Below are positions 34,319 to 47,410 of a stretch of DNA of 64,000 nucleotides, one piece after another. The notes beneath the pieces were generated by a model. The model searched no databases and had not been told where the DNA came from. It worked only from the letters and a program-made list of their open reading frames with translations. Source of the DNA: Hydractinia symbiolongicarpus (lineage: Eukaryota > Cnidaria > Hydrozoa > Anthoathecata > Hydractiniidae); the NCBI RefSeq assembly GCF_029227915.1, contig NC_079875.1, positions 11,159,001-11,223,000 of the forward strand. The letters run 5' to 3'. Numbering within the stretch: position 1 is the first letter of the stretch; the number at the start of each line of letters is the position of its first letter. The position numbers and the translations under genes are program-made.

Positions 34319-37300
34319 CTAAGACGGGACAGCCTTAAAATATATATTTACTTGTTTTAGATAACAAGACGGACAGCTTTCAAGTATATATTTGCTTGTT
34401 ATAGGTCTCAAGACGGGACAGCCTTCAAATATATAGTTACTTGTTTTAGGTCCCAAGTCGGGACAGCCTTTAAATATATATTTATGTGTTTTAGGTCTCA
34501 AGACAAGACAGCCTTCAAATATATAGTTACCTGTTTTAGATCCCAAGACGGGACAGCCTTCAAATGTATATTTATGTGTTTTAGGTCTCAAGACGAGACC
34601 GCCTTCAAAGTTACTTGTTTTAGATCCCAAGACGGGACAGCCTTCAAATGCATATTTATTTGATTTAGGTCTCAAGACGAGACAGCCTTCACATGTATAT
34701 TTACTTGTTTTAGGTCCCAAGACGAGACACCCTTCAAATATATAGTTACTTGTTTTAGATCCCAAGACGGGACAGCCTTTAAATGTATATTTATGTGTTT
34801 TAGGTCTCAAGACGAGACAGCCTTTAAATAAATATTTACTTGTTTTAGATCCTAAGACGGGACAGCCTTCAAATGTATATTTATGTGTTTTAGGTCTTAA
34901 GACGAGACAGCCTTTAAATGTATAATTACTTGTTTTAGGTCCCAAGACGAGACAGCCTTCAAATATATAGTTACTTGTTTTAGATCCCAATACAGGACTG
35001 CCTTCAAATGTATATTTATCTGTTTTAGGTCTCAAGACGAGACAGCCTTCAAATGTATATTTATTTGTTTTAGGTCCCAAGACGAGACACCCTTCAATTA
35101 TATATTTAATTGTTTTAGATCCTGAAACGGACAGCCTTAAAATATTTATTTACTTGTTTTAGGTTCCAAGTCGGGAGAGCCTAATCTATATTTATGTGTT
35201 TTAGGTCCCAAGTCGGGACAGCCTTTAAATGTATATTTACTTGTTTTAGATAACAAGACGGGACAGCTTTCAAATATATATTTACTTATTTTAGGTCCCA
35301 AGACGGGACAGCCTTCAAATGTATATTTATGTGTTTTAGGTCCCAAATCGGGACAGCCTTCAAATGTATATTTACTTGTTTTAGGTCTCAAAACGAGACA
35401 GCCTTCAAATATATAGTTACTTGTTTTAGGTCCCAAGTCGGGACAGCCTTTAAATATATATTTATGTGTTTTAGGTCTCAAGACGAGACAACCTTCAAAT
35501 ATATAGTTAATTGTTTTAGATCCCAAGACGGGATAGCCTTCAAATGTATATTTATGTGTTTTAGGTTTCAAGACGAGACAGCCTTCAAATATATAGTTAC
35601 TTGTTTTAGGTCCCAAGTCGGGACAGCCTTTAAATATATATTTATGTGTTTTAGGTCTCAAGACGAGACAGCCTTCAAATATATAGTTACTTGTTTTAGA
35701 TCCCAAGGCGTGACAGCCTTTAAATATACATTTGCTTGTTTAAATATATATTCACGTGTTTTAGGTCACAAGTCGTGACACCCTTTTTTAGATCACAAGT
35801 CGGACCAGCCTTCAAATATATAGTTTCTTGTTTTAGGTCTCAAGACGAAACAGCCTTCAAATTTATATTTACTTGTTTTAGGTCCCAAGACGAGACACCT
35901 TTCAAATATATATTTACTTGTTTTAGATCCTAAGACGGGACAGCCTTCAAATGTATATTTATGTGTTTTAGGTCACAAGTCGGAACAGCCTTCAAATATA
36001 TAGTTTCTTGTTTTAGATCATAAGACGAGAGAGCCTTCAAATATATATTTTACTTGTTAAAGATCCCAAGACGGGGCAGCCTTCAAATGTATAGTTACTT
36101 GTTTTAGATCCCAAGACGGGACAGCCTTCAATTGTATAGTCACTTGTTTTGGATCCCAAGACGAGACAGCCTTCAAATGTTTATTTATGTGTTTTAGGTC
36201 TCAAGACGAGACAGCCTTCAAATATATAGTTACTTGTTTTAGATCACAAGACGGGACGGCCTTCAAATGTTTATTTATGTGTTTTAGGTCTCAAGACGAG
36301 ACAGCCTTTAAATGTATATTTACTTGTTTTAGATAACAAGACGGGACAGCTTTCAAATATATATTTACTTGTTTTAGATCTCAAAACGGGACAGCCTTCA
36401 AATGTATATTTATGTGTTTTAGGTCTCAAGACGAGACAGCCTTCAAATATATATTTACTTGTTTTAGATCCTAAGACGGGACAGCCTTAAAATATATATT
36501 TACTTGTTTTAGATAACAAGACGGACAGCTTTCAAGTATATATTTGCTTGTTATAGGTCTCAAGACGGGACAGCCTTCAAATATATAGTTACTTGTTTTA
36601 GGTCCCAAGTCGGGACAGCCTTTAAATATATATTTATGTGTTTTAGGTCTCAAGACAAGACAGCCTTCAAATATATAGTTACCTGTTTTAGATCCCAAGA
36701 CGGGACAGCCTTCAAATGTATATTTATGTGTTTTAGGTCTCAAGACGAGACCGCCTTCAAAGTTACTTGTTTTAGATCCCAAGACGGGACAGCCTTCAAA
36801 TGCATATTTATTTGATTTAGGTCTCAAGACGAGACAGCCTTCACATGTATATTTACTTGTTTTAGGTCCCAAGACGAGACACCCTTCAAATATATAGTTA
36901 CTTGTTTTAGATCCCAAGACGGGACAGCCTTTAAATGTATATTTATGTGTTTTAGGTCTCAAGACGAGACAGCCTTTAAATGTATATTTACTTGTTTTAG
37001 ATAACAAGACGGGACAGCTTTCAAATATATATTTACTTGTTTTAGATCCCAAAACGGGACAGCCTTCAAATGTATATTTATGTGTTTTAGGTCTCAAGAC
37101 GAGACAGCCTTCAAATATATAGTTACTTGTTTTAGATTCCAAGTCGGGACAGCCTTTAAATATATATTTATGTGTTTTAGGTCTCAAGACGAGACAGCCT
37201 TCAAATATATAGTTACTTGTTTTAGATCCCAAGGCGTGACAGCCTTTAAATATATATTTGCCTTTTTAAATATATATTCACGTCTTTTAGGTCACAAGTC

Positions 37301-38839
37301 GTGACACCCTTTAAATGTATAATTATGTGTTTTAGGTCACAAGTCGGGAAAGCCTTCAAATATATATTTACTTGTTTTAGATCCTAAGACGGGACAGCCT
37401 TCAAATATATATTTACTTGTTTTAGATCCTAAGACGGGACAGCCTTAAAATATATATTTACTTGTTTTAGATAACAAGACGGACAGCTTTCAAATATATA
37501 TTTGCTTGTTATAGGTCTCAAGACGGGACAGCCTTCAAATATATAGTTACTTGTTTTAGGTCCCAAGTCGGGACAGCCTTTAAATATATATTTATGTGTT
37601 TTAGGTCTCAAGACAAGACAGCCTTCAAATATATAGTTACTTGTTTTAGATCCTAAGACGGACAGCCTTAAAATATTTATTTACTTGTTTTAGGTCCCAA
37701 GTCGGGAGAGCCTAATCTATATTTATGTGTTTTATGTCCCAAGTCGGGACAGCCTTTAAATGTATATTTACTTGTTTTAGATAACAAGACGGGACAGCTT
37801 TCAAATATATATTTACTTATTTTAGGTCTCAAGACGGGACAGCCTTTAAATGTATATTTATGTGTTTTAGGTCCCAAATCGGGACAGCCTTCAAATGTAT
37901 ATTTACTTGTTTTAGGTCTCAAGACGAGACAGCCTTCAAATATATAGTTACTTGTTTTAGGTCCCAAGTCGGGACAGCCTTTAAATATATATTTATGTGT
38001 TTTAGGTCTCAAGACGAGACAACCTTCAAATAAATAGTTACTTGTTTTAGATCCCAAGACGGGATAGCCTTCAAATGTATATTTATGTGTTTTAGGTTTC
38101 AAGACGAGACAGCCTTCAAATATATAGTTACTTGTTTTAGGTCCCAAGTCGGGACAGCCTTTAAATATATATTTATGTGTTTTAGGTCTCAAGACGAGAC
38201 AGCCTTCAAATATATAGTTACTTGTTTTAGATCCCAAGGCGTGACAGCCTTTAAATATACATTTGCTTGTTTAAATATATATTCACGTGTTTTAGGTCAC
38301 AAGTCGTGACACACTTTAAATGTATACTTATGTGTTTTAGGTCACAAGTCGGAACAGCCTTCAAATATATAGTTTCTTGTTTTAGATCATAAGACGAGAG
38401 AGCCTTCAAATATATATTTTACTTGTTAAAGATCCCAAGACGGGGCAGCCTTCAAATGTATAGTTACTTGTTTTAGATCCCAAGACGGGACAGCCTTCAA
38501 TTGTATAGTTACTTGTTTTGGATCCCAAGACGGGACAGCCTTCAAGTGTTTATTTATGTGTTTTAGGTCTCAAGACGAGACAGCCTTCAAATATATAGTT
38601 ACTTGTTTTAGATCACAAGACGGGACGGCCTTCAAATGTTTATTTATGTGTTTTAGGTCTCAAGACGAGACAGCCTTTAAATGTATATTTACTTGTTTTA
38701 GATAACAAGACGGGACAGCTTTCAAATATATATTTACTTGTTTTAGATCTCAAAACGGGACAGCCTTCAAATGTATATTTATGTGTTTTAGGTCTCAAGA
38801 CGAGACAGCCTTCAAATATATATTTACTTGTTTTAGATC
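34319..38839. repeat. higher-order repeat, copy A (4,521 bp)
   Basis: A short block (34,319-36,470; 2,152 bp) followed by a long block (36,471-38,839; 2,369 bp). Landmark variants such as CCTGAAACGGAC and CCTAATCTATATT recur at fixed offsets. Confidence 0.85.
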
Positions 38840-41800
38840 CTAAGACGGGACAGCCTTAAAATATATATTTACTTGTTTTAGATAACAAGACGGACAGCTT
38901 TCAAATATATATTTGCTTGTTATAGGTCTCAAGACGGGACAGCCTTCAAATATATAGTTACTTGTTTTAGGTCCCAAGTCGGGACAGCCTTTAAATATAT
39001 ATTTATGTGTTTTAGGTCTCAAGACAAGACAGCCTTCAAATATATAGTTACCTGTTTTAGATCCCAAGACGGGACAGCCTTCAAATGTATATTTATGTGT
39101 TTTAGGTCTCAAGACGAGACCGCCTTCAAAGTTACTTGTTTTAGATCCCAAGACGGGACAGCCTTCAAATGCATATTTATTTGATTTAGGTCTCAAGACG
39201 AGACAGCCTTCACATGTATATTTACTTGTTTTAGGTCCCAAGACGAGACACCCTTCAAATATATAGTTACTTGTTTTAGATCCCAAGACGGGACAGCCTT
39301 TAAATGTATATTTATGTGTTTTAGGTCTCAAGACGAGACAGCCTTTAAATAAATATTTACTTGTTTTAGATCCTAAGACGGGACAGCCTTCAAATGTATA
39401 TTTATGTGTTTTAGGTCTTAAGACGAGACAGCCTTTAAATGTATAATTACTTGTTTTAGGTCCCAAGACGAGACAGCCTTCAAATATATAGTTACTTGTT
39501 TTAGATCCCAATACAGGACTGCCTTCAAATGTATATTTATCTGTTTTAGGTCTCAAGACGAGACAGCCTTCAAATGTATATTTATTTGTTTTAGGTCCCA
39601 AGACGAGACACCCTTCAATTATATATTTAATTGTTTTAGATCCTGAAACGGACAGCCTTAAAATATTTATTTACTTGTTTTAGGTTCCAAGTCGGGAGAG
39701 CCTAATCTATATTTATGTGTTTTAGGTCCCAAGTCGGGACAGCCTTTAAATGTATATTTACTTGTTTTAGATAACAAGACGGGACAGCTTTCAAATATAT
39801 ATTTACTTATTTTAGGTCCCAAGACGGGACAGCCTTCAAATGTATATTTATGTGTTTTAGGTCCCAAATCGGGACAGCCTTCAAATGTATATTTACTTGT
39901 TTTAGGTCTCAAAACGAGACAGCCTTCAAATATATAGTTACTTGTTTTAGGTCCCAAGTCGGGACAGCCTTTAAATATATATTTATGTGTTTTAGGTCTC
40001 AAGACGAGACAACCTTCAAATATATAGTTAATTGTTTTAGATCCCAAGACGGGATAGCCTTCAAATGTATATTTATGTGTTTTAGGTTTCAAGACGAGAC
40101 AGCCTTCAAATATATAGTTACTTGTTTTAGGTCCCAAGTCGGGACAGCCTTTAAATATATATTTATGTGTTTTAGGTCTCAAGACGAGACAGCCTTCAAA
40201 TATATAGTTACTTGTTTTAGATCCCAAGGCGTGACAGCCTTTAAATATACATTTGCTTGTTTAAATATATATTCACGTGTTTTAGGTCACAAGTCGTGAC
40301 ACCCTTTTTTAGATCACAAGTCGGACCAGCCTTCAAATATATAGTTTCTTGTTTTAGGTCTCAAGACGAAACAGCCTTCAAATTTATATTTACTTGTTTT
40401 AGGTCCCAAGACGAGACACCTTTCAAATATATATTTACTTGTTTTAGATCCTAAGACGGGACAGCCTTCAAATGTATATTTATGTGTTTTAGGTCACAAG
40501 TCGGAACAGCCTTCAAATATATAGTTTCTTGTTTTAGATCATAAGACGAGAGAGCCTTCAAATATATATTTTACTTGTTAAAGATCCCAAGACGGGGCAG
40601 CCTTCAAATGTATAGTTACTTGTTTTAGATCCCAAGACGGGACAGCCTTCAATTGTATAGTCACTTGTTTTGGATCCCAAGACGAGACAGCCTTCAAATG
40701 TTTATTTATGTGTTTTAGGTCTCAAGACGAGACAGCCTTCAAATATATAGTTACTTGTTTTAGATCACAAGACGGGACGGCCTTCAAATGTTTATTTATG
40801 TGTTTTAGGTCTCAAGACGAGACAGCCTTTAAATGTATATTTACTTGTTTTAGATAACAAGACGGGACAGCTTTCAAATATATATTTACTTGTTTTAGAT
40901 CTCAAAACGGGACAGCCTTCAAATGTATATTTATGTGTTTTAGGTCTCAAGACGAGACAGCCTTCAAATATATATTTACTTGTTTTAGATCCTAAGACGG
41001 GACAGCCTTAAAATATATATTTACTTGTTTTAGATAACAAGACGGACAGCTTTCAAGTATATATTTGCTTGTTATAGGTCTCAAGACGGGACAGCCTTCA
41101 AATATATAGTTACTTGTTTTAGGTCCCAAGTCGGGACAGCCTTTAAATATATATTTATGTGTTTTAGGTCTCAAGACAAGACAGCCTTCAAATATATAGT
41201 TACATGTTTTAGATCCCAAGACGGGACAGCCTTCAAATGTATATTTATGTGTTTTAGGTCTCAAGACGAGACCGCCTTCAAAGTTACTTGTTTTAGATCC
41301 CAAGACGGGACAGCCTTCAAATGCATATTTATTTGATTTAGGTCTCAAGACGAGACAGCCTTCACATGTATATTTACTTGTTTTAGGTCCCAAGACGAGA
41401 CACCCTTCAAATATATAGTTACTTGTTTTAGATCCCAAGACGGGACAGCCTTTAAATGTATATTTATGTGTTTTAGGTCTCAAGACGAGACAGCCTTTAA
41501 ATGTATATTTACTTGTTTTAGATAACAAGACGGGACAGCTTTCAAATATATATTTACTTGTTTTAGATCCCAAAACGGGACAGCCTTCAAATGTATATTT
41601 ATGTGTTTTAGGTCTCAAGACGAGACAGCCTTCAAATATATAGTTACTTGTTTTAGATTCCAAGTCGGGACAGCCTTTAAATATATATTTATGTGTTTTA
41701 GGTCTCAAGACGAGACAGCCTTCAAATATATAGTTACTTGTTTTAGATCCCAAGGCGTGACAGCCTTTAAATATATATTTGCTTTTTTAAATATATATTC

Positions 41801-43360
41801 ACGTGTTTTAGGTCACAAGTCGTGACACCCTTTAAATGTATAATTATGTGTTTTAGGTCACAAGTCGGGAAAGCCTTCAAATATATATTTACTTGTTTTA
41901 GATCCTAAGACGGGACAGCCTTCAAATATATATTTACTTGTTTTAGATCCTAAGACGGGACAGCCTTAAAATATATATTTACTTGTTTTAGATAACAAGA
42001 CGGACAGCTTTCAAATATATATTTGCTTGTTATAGGTCTCAAGACGGGACAGCCTTCAAATATATAGTTACTTGTTTTAGGTCCCAAGTCGGGACAGCCT
42101 TTAAATATATATTTATGTGTTTTAGGTCTCAAGACAAGACAGCCTTCAAATATATAGTTACTTGTTTTAGATCCTAAGACGGACAGCCTTAAAATATTTA
42201 TTTACTTGTTTTAGGTCCCAAGTCGGGAGAGCCTAATCTATATTTATGTGTTTTAGGTCCCAAGTCGGGACAGCCTTTAAATGTATATTTACTTGTTTTA
42301 GATAACAAGACGGGACAGCTTTCAAATATATATTTACTTATTTTAGGTCTCAAGACGGGACAGCCTTTAAATGTATATTTATGTGTTTTAGGTCCCAAAT
42401 CGGGACAGCCTTCAAATGTATATTTACTTGTTTTAGGTCTCAAGACGAGACAGCCTTCAAATATATAGTTACTTGTTTTAGGTCCCAAGTCGGGACAGCC
42501 TTTAAATATATATTTATGTGTTTTAGGTCTCAAGACGAGACAACCTTCAAATAAATAGTTACTTGTTTTAGATCCCAAGACGGGATAGCCTTCAAATGTA
42601 TATTTATGTGTTTTAGGTTTCAAGACGAGACAGCCTTCAAATATATAGTTACTTGTTTTAGGTCCCAAGTCGGGACAGCCTTTAAATATATATTTATGTG
42701 TTTTAGGTCTCAAGACGAGACAGCCTTCAAATATATAGTTACTTGTTTTAGATCCCAAGGCGTGACAGCCTTTAAATATACATTTGCTTGTTTAAATATA
42801 TATTCACGTGTTTTAGGTCACAAGTCGTGACACACTTTAAATGTATACTTATGTGTTTTAGGTCACAAGTCGGAACAGCCTTCAAATATATAGTTTCTTG
42901 TTTTAGATCATAAGACGAGAGAGCCTTCAAATATATATTTTACTTGTTAAAGATCCCAAGACGGGGCAGCCTTCAAATGTATAGTTACTTGTTTTAGATC
43001 CCAAGACGGGACAGCCTTCAATTGTATAGTTACTTGTTTTGGATCCCAAGACGGGACAGCCTTCAAGTGTTTATTTATGTGTTTTAGGTCTCAAGACGAG
43101 ACAGCCTTCAAATATATAGTTACTTGTTTTAGATCACAAGACGGGACGGCCTTCAAATGTTTATTTATGTGTTTTAGGTCTCAAGACGAGACAGCCTTTA
43201 AATGTATATTTACTTGTTTTAGATAACAAGACGGGACAGCTTTCAAATATATATTTACTTGTTTTAGATCTCAAAACGGGACAGCCTTCAAATGTATATT
43301 TATGTGTTTTAGGTCTCAAGACGAGACAGCCTTCAAATATATATTTACTTGTTTTAGATC
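38840..43360. repeat. higher-order repeat, copy B (4,521 bp)
   Basis: Short block 38,840-40,991 and long block 40,992-43,360, nearly identical to copy A. A further long block starts at 43,361 and runs to the end of the array. Near-identity implies recent unequal exchange or an assembly effect. Confidence 0.85.
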
Positions 43361-45604
43361 CTAAGACGGGACAGCCTTAAAATATATATTTACTTGTTTT
43401 AGATAACAAGACGGACAGCTTTCAAATATATATTTGCTTGTTATAGGTCTCAAGACGGGACAGCCTTCAAATATATAGTTACTTGTTTTAGGTCCCAAGT
43501 CGGGACAGCCTTTAAATATATATTTATGTGTTTTAGGTCTCAAGACAAGACAGCCTTCAAATATATAGTTACCTGTTTTAGATCCCAAGACGGGACAGCC
43601 TTCAAATGTATATTTATGTGTTTTAGGTCTCAAGACGAGACCGCCTTCAAAGTTACTTGTTTTAGATCCCAAGACGGGACAGCCTTCAAATGCATATTTA
43701 TTTGATTTAGGTCTCAAGACGAGACAGCCTTCACATGTATATTTACTTGTTTTAGGTCCCAAGACGAGACACCCTTCAAATATATAGTTACTTGTTTTAG
43801 ATCCCAAGACGGGACAGCCTTCAAATGTATATTTATGTGTTTTAGGTCTCAAGACGAGACAGCCTTTAAATGTATATTTACTTGTTTTAGATAACAAGAC
43901 GGGACAGCTTTCAAATATATATTTACTTGTTTTAGATCCCAAAACGGGACAGCCTTCAAATGTATATTTATGTGTTTTAGGTCTCAAGACGAGACAGCCT
44001 TCAAATATATAGTTACTTGTTTTAGATTCCAAGTCGGGACAGCCTTTAAATATATATTTATGTGTTTTAGGTCTCAAGACGAGACAGCCTTCAAATATAT
44101 AGTTACTTGTTTTAGATCCCAAGGCGTGACAGCCTTTAAATATATATTTGCTTTTTTAAATATATATTCACGTGTTTTAGGTCACAAGTCGTGACACCCT
44201 TTAAATGTATAATTATGTGTTTTAGGTCACAAGTCGGGAAAGCCTTCAAATATATATTTACTTGTTTTAGATCCTAAGACGGGACAGCCTTCAAATATAT
44301 ATTTACTTGTTTTAGATCCTAAGACGGGACAGCCTTAAAATATATATTTACTTGTTTTAGATAACAAGACGGACAGCTTTCAAATATATATTTGCTTGTT
44401 ATAGGTCTCAAGACGGGACAGCCTTCAAATATATAGTTACTTGTTTTAGGTCCCAAGTCGGGATAGCCTTTAAATATATATTTATGTGTTTTAGGTCTCA
44501 AGACAAGACAGCCTTCAAATATATAGTTACTTGTTTTAGATCCTAAGACGGACAGCCTTAAAATATTTATTTACTTGTTTTAGGTCCCAAGTCGGGAGAG
44601 CCTAATCTATATTTATGTGTTTTAGGTCCCAAGTCGGGACAGCCTTTAAATGTATATTTACTTGTTTTAGATAACAAGACGGGACAGCTTTCAAATATAT
44701 ATTTACTTATTTTAGGTCTCAAGACGGGACAGCCTTCAAATGTATATTTATGTGTTTTAGGTCCCAAATCGGGACAGCCTTCAAATGTATATTTACTTGT
44801 TTTAGGTCTCAAGACGAGACAGCCTTCAAATATATAGTTACTTGTTTTAGGTCCCAAGTCGGGACAGCTGTTAAATATATATTTATGTGTTTTAGGTCTC
44901 AAGACGAGACAACCTTCAAATATATAGTTACTTGTTTTAGATCCCAAGACGGGATAGCCTTCAAATGTATATTTATGTGTTTTAGGTTTCAAGACGAGAC
45001 AGCCTTCAAATATATAGTTACTTGTTTTAGGTCCCAAGTCGGGACAGCCTTTAAATATATATTTATGTGTTTTAGGTCTCAAGACGAGACAGCCTTCAAA
45101 TATATAGTTACTTGTTTTAGATCCCAAGGCGTGATAGCCTTTAAATATACATTTGCTTGTTTAAATATATATTCACGTGTTTTAGGTCACAAGTCGTGAC
45201 ACCCTTTAAATGTATACTTATGTGTTTTAGGTCACAAGTCGGAACAGCCTTCAAATATATAGTTTCTTGTTTTAGATCTCAAGACGAGACAGCCTTCAAA
45301 TTTATATTTACTTGTTTTAGGTCCCAAGACGAGACACCTTTCAAATATATATTTACTTGTTTTAGATCCTAAGACGGGACAGCCTTCAAATGTATATTTA
45401 TGTGTTTTAGGTCCCAAGTCGGGACAGACTTCAAATATATATTTACTTGTTCTAGGTCTCAAGTCGGGACTGCATTTGTTATTTTGTATTTATTTAAGTG
45501 CACATTACAGGGCGATCAATGAATGCCGAGAATTAAATAAATTATTTCTTCTGTTAACCACAAAGTAATTCTTTAAATGTCTGAGAGGCGAAGCTTCTCT
45601 GTAA

Positions 45605-45745
45605 TCAATCGTCTTTTTTCCTCTTCCTTTCTTCTCTTTTTTTTCTTCCTTCGCTTTCTTTGTCCTCTTTCTCTCCTTATTATCTTTCTCTTCTTTTTTC
45701 CTTTCGTCCGACCGTCTTTTCTTTGTCTTCTTTCTTCTTTCTTGA
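45605..45745 (+). repeat. polypyrimidine tract, unit 3
   Basis: Counterpart of 16,560-16,675 with more substitutions. The Arg/Lys-rich minus-strand ORF over it is a composition artefact. Confidence 0.7.
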
Positions 45746-45824
45746 TGCAGAAAAATGTATGACTTACCAGTACACTAAATGTGTTGACAACTGACATTTG
45801 GTGTGTGTGAGTAAAACAAAAGAT

Positions 45825-45861
45825 AAGTTTGCTTCAAAAAACATGTTTTTGAAACAAACTT
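45825..45861. repeat. 37-bp palindrome, unit 3
   Basis: Same sequence as in units 1 and 2 although its flanks have diverged. Confidence 0.8.
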
Positions 45862-46129
45862 TGGCGTCCGAAGGTTGCTGTCAGTTGTCACAAGTCCGAG
45901 TAAGCTTTTTAAATAATACATTGTGATTATCTTTCTTTGACAAAAATATGTTTTTGTTAATATAATTTTTGTCTTTATAATAAATAAAATAACAGCTTAT
46001 TCGGTCTACCTTCGATTGAGGGGTAAACTTAAGACTAAGTATGATTTAAAAACAACACTTAAAACACGTGCGCGTGACATTTATTAAGAATAGCAAAACG
46101 ATGTTTATGGCAAGATCATTTTATGACAT

Positions 46130-47410
46130 AGCCATAAATCATAAACAAATAAAATAAACAAATAAACAAAACAGATCTGATTGCTTAACTGCTTGTCCTT
46201 TGAGACCACCTAACTTATCGTGAAAAGTAAGCAGTCGAGATAGAAGAAAAAATGAAAGACGCGTCCCTTATCAAACCTGCCTACCTGCCTACTTACTTAG
46301 AGACCTCCCTACCTTAAGCGCGCAATCCTGCCTACCTGCCTACTTACTTAAAAACTTACCTTAAGCGCGAAACAGAAACAAAGGAGAAACAAATTGTACT
46401 TGATATACAGCTTCTTTCATTTTACTTTATTTTCATCCTCACTGGTTCTTGTCTTGTGTTGTCAGCATCAATCTTCCTTTCACAATGTTTCTTCTTTTTC
46501 ATCTTCACTGGATAATGTGTTTTGCTATTCATCCTTCTTGTTTCTTGTATCAACAACAATGTTCCTTCCAAAGCGATCTAAACATAATTGGTACTTGGCA
46601 CATATCCTTACTTCGTAATATTAAAGTAACAAATATACGAAAAACAAAATAGAATTGCGTATTATATGGCAAAAAAATAAGAAACAAAACAAAATAACAA
46701 AAAAAACAACAAATCACCAAACTTATAAAATAATCAAACAGGCATAAAACAAACAAACAAAACAAAACAAACAAACAAATAAAAACAACAACAAAAACAA
46801 ACAAACAAAACAAAGACAAACAAGAAGGTAAGAATCTCATCTTAAACCCACGAATCATCGAATAAACTAAACCATTTAACTAACTGAGAACAAACCAATC
46901 AACTAACCAACTAACAAATCAAATCAACTAATTCACAGGTCTCTCATTGATAACAGTAACAAATTAAACCAATCTAACTTACCAACTTATCAACTAACAA
47001 GTTTACCAACCAATCAACCAGCTTACCAACCAACCAACCAACCAACCAACAAATTAAATCAACCAATCAACCTAGGAGCTAAAACCAACACACCAACCAA
47101 CCAACAACCAATTTGCTAACCAACCAAGCAAGTAACCAAATAATCCAAGCAACTAACCAAAAAATCAAACCATCCAACTACAAGAAAAAACCAACAAACC
47201 AACCAGCCAACTTGCTAGCCAACCAAGCAACTAACCAAAAAAATCAAACCAATTAACCAATAAACAAATTGGACCAAATGACCAACTGAATAACCAACCA
47301 AAAACAACTAACATACCAACCAACCTACTAACCAACGAAGTAATTAACCAAAAAAATCAAACCAACCAACCTACCAACCCACAAGCAAATTAAACCAACT
47401 AACAACCAAT
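46130..47410 (+). repeat. C/A-rich low-complexity tract, unit 3
   Basis: Rearranged relative to units 1 and 2, with longer CCAACCAACCAA runs near 47,025-47,060, as expected from slippage. Confidence 0.8.

Larger units (their letters stand above)
30556..45475. repeat. 45-bp satellite array 3, about 330 copies, higher-order structure
   Basis: Two unit types largely alternate as a 90-bp dimer. One has TGTGTTTTAGGTCTC with GAGAC and ends TATATAGTTA. The other has CTTGTTTTAGATCCC with GGGAC and ends TGTATATTTA. From about 32,167 on, the variants repeat in blocks of 2,152 and 2,369 bp. The many long ORFs on both strands (up to 253 codons) are by-products of a 15-codon period. The minus-strand frames contain no ATG and begin only at TTG. 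Confidence 0.95.

Noticed and set aside
30351-45462. Dozens of ORFs of 60-253 codons on both strands with 15-residue repeats
   Set aside because: They exist because the satellite period is 15 codons. Minus frames have no ATG, the ends coincide with repeat irregularities, and both strands are open at once.
30556-45475. CRISPR array
   Set aside because: Repeats are contiguous without unique spacers, the genome is clearly eukaryotic with spliced genes, and no cas genes are present.
45573-45797. Lys/Arg/Glu-rich ORF
   Set aside because: It is the purine strand of a polypyrimidine tract and is not maintained in units 1 and 2.
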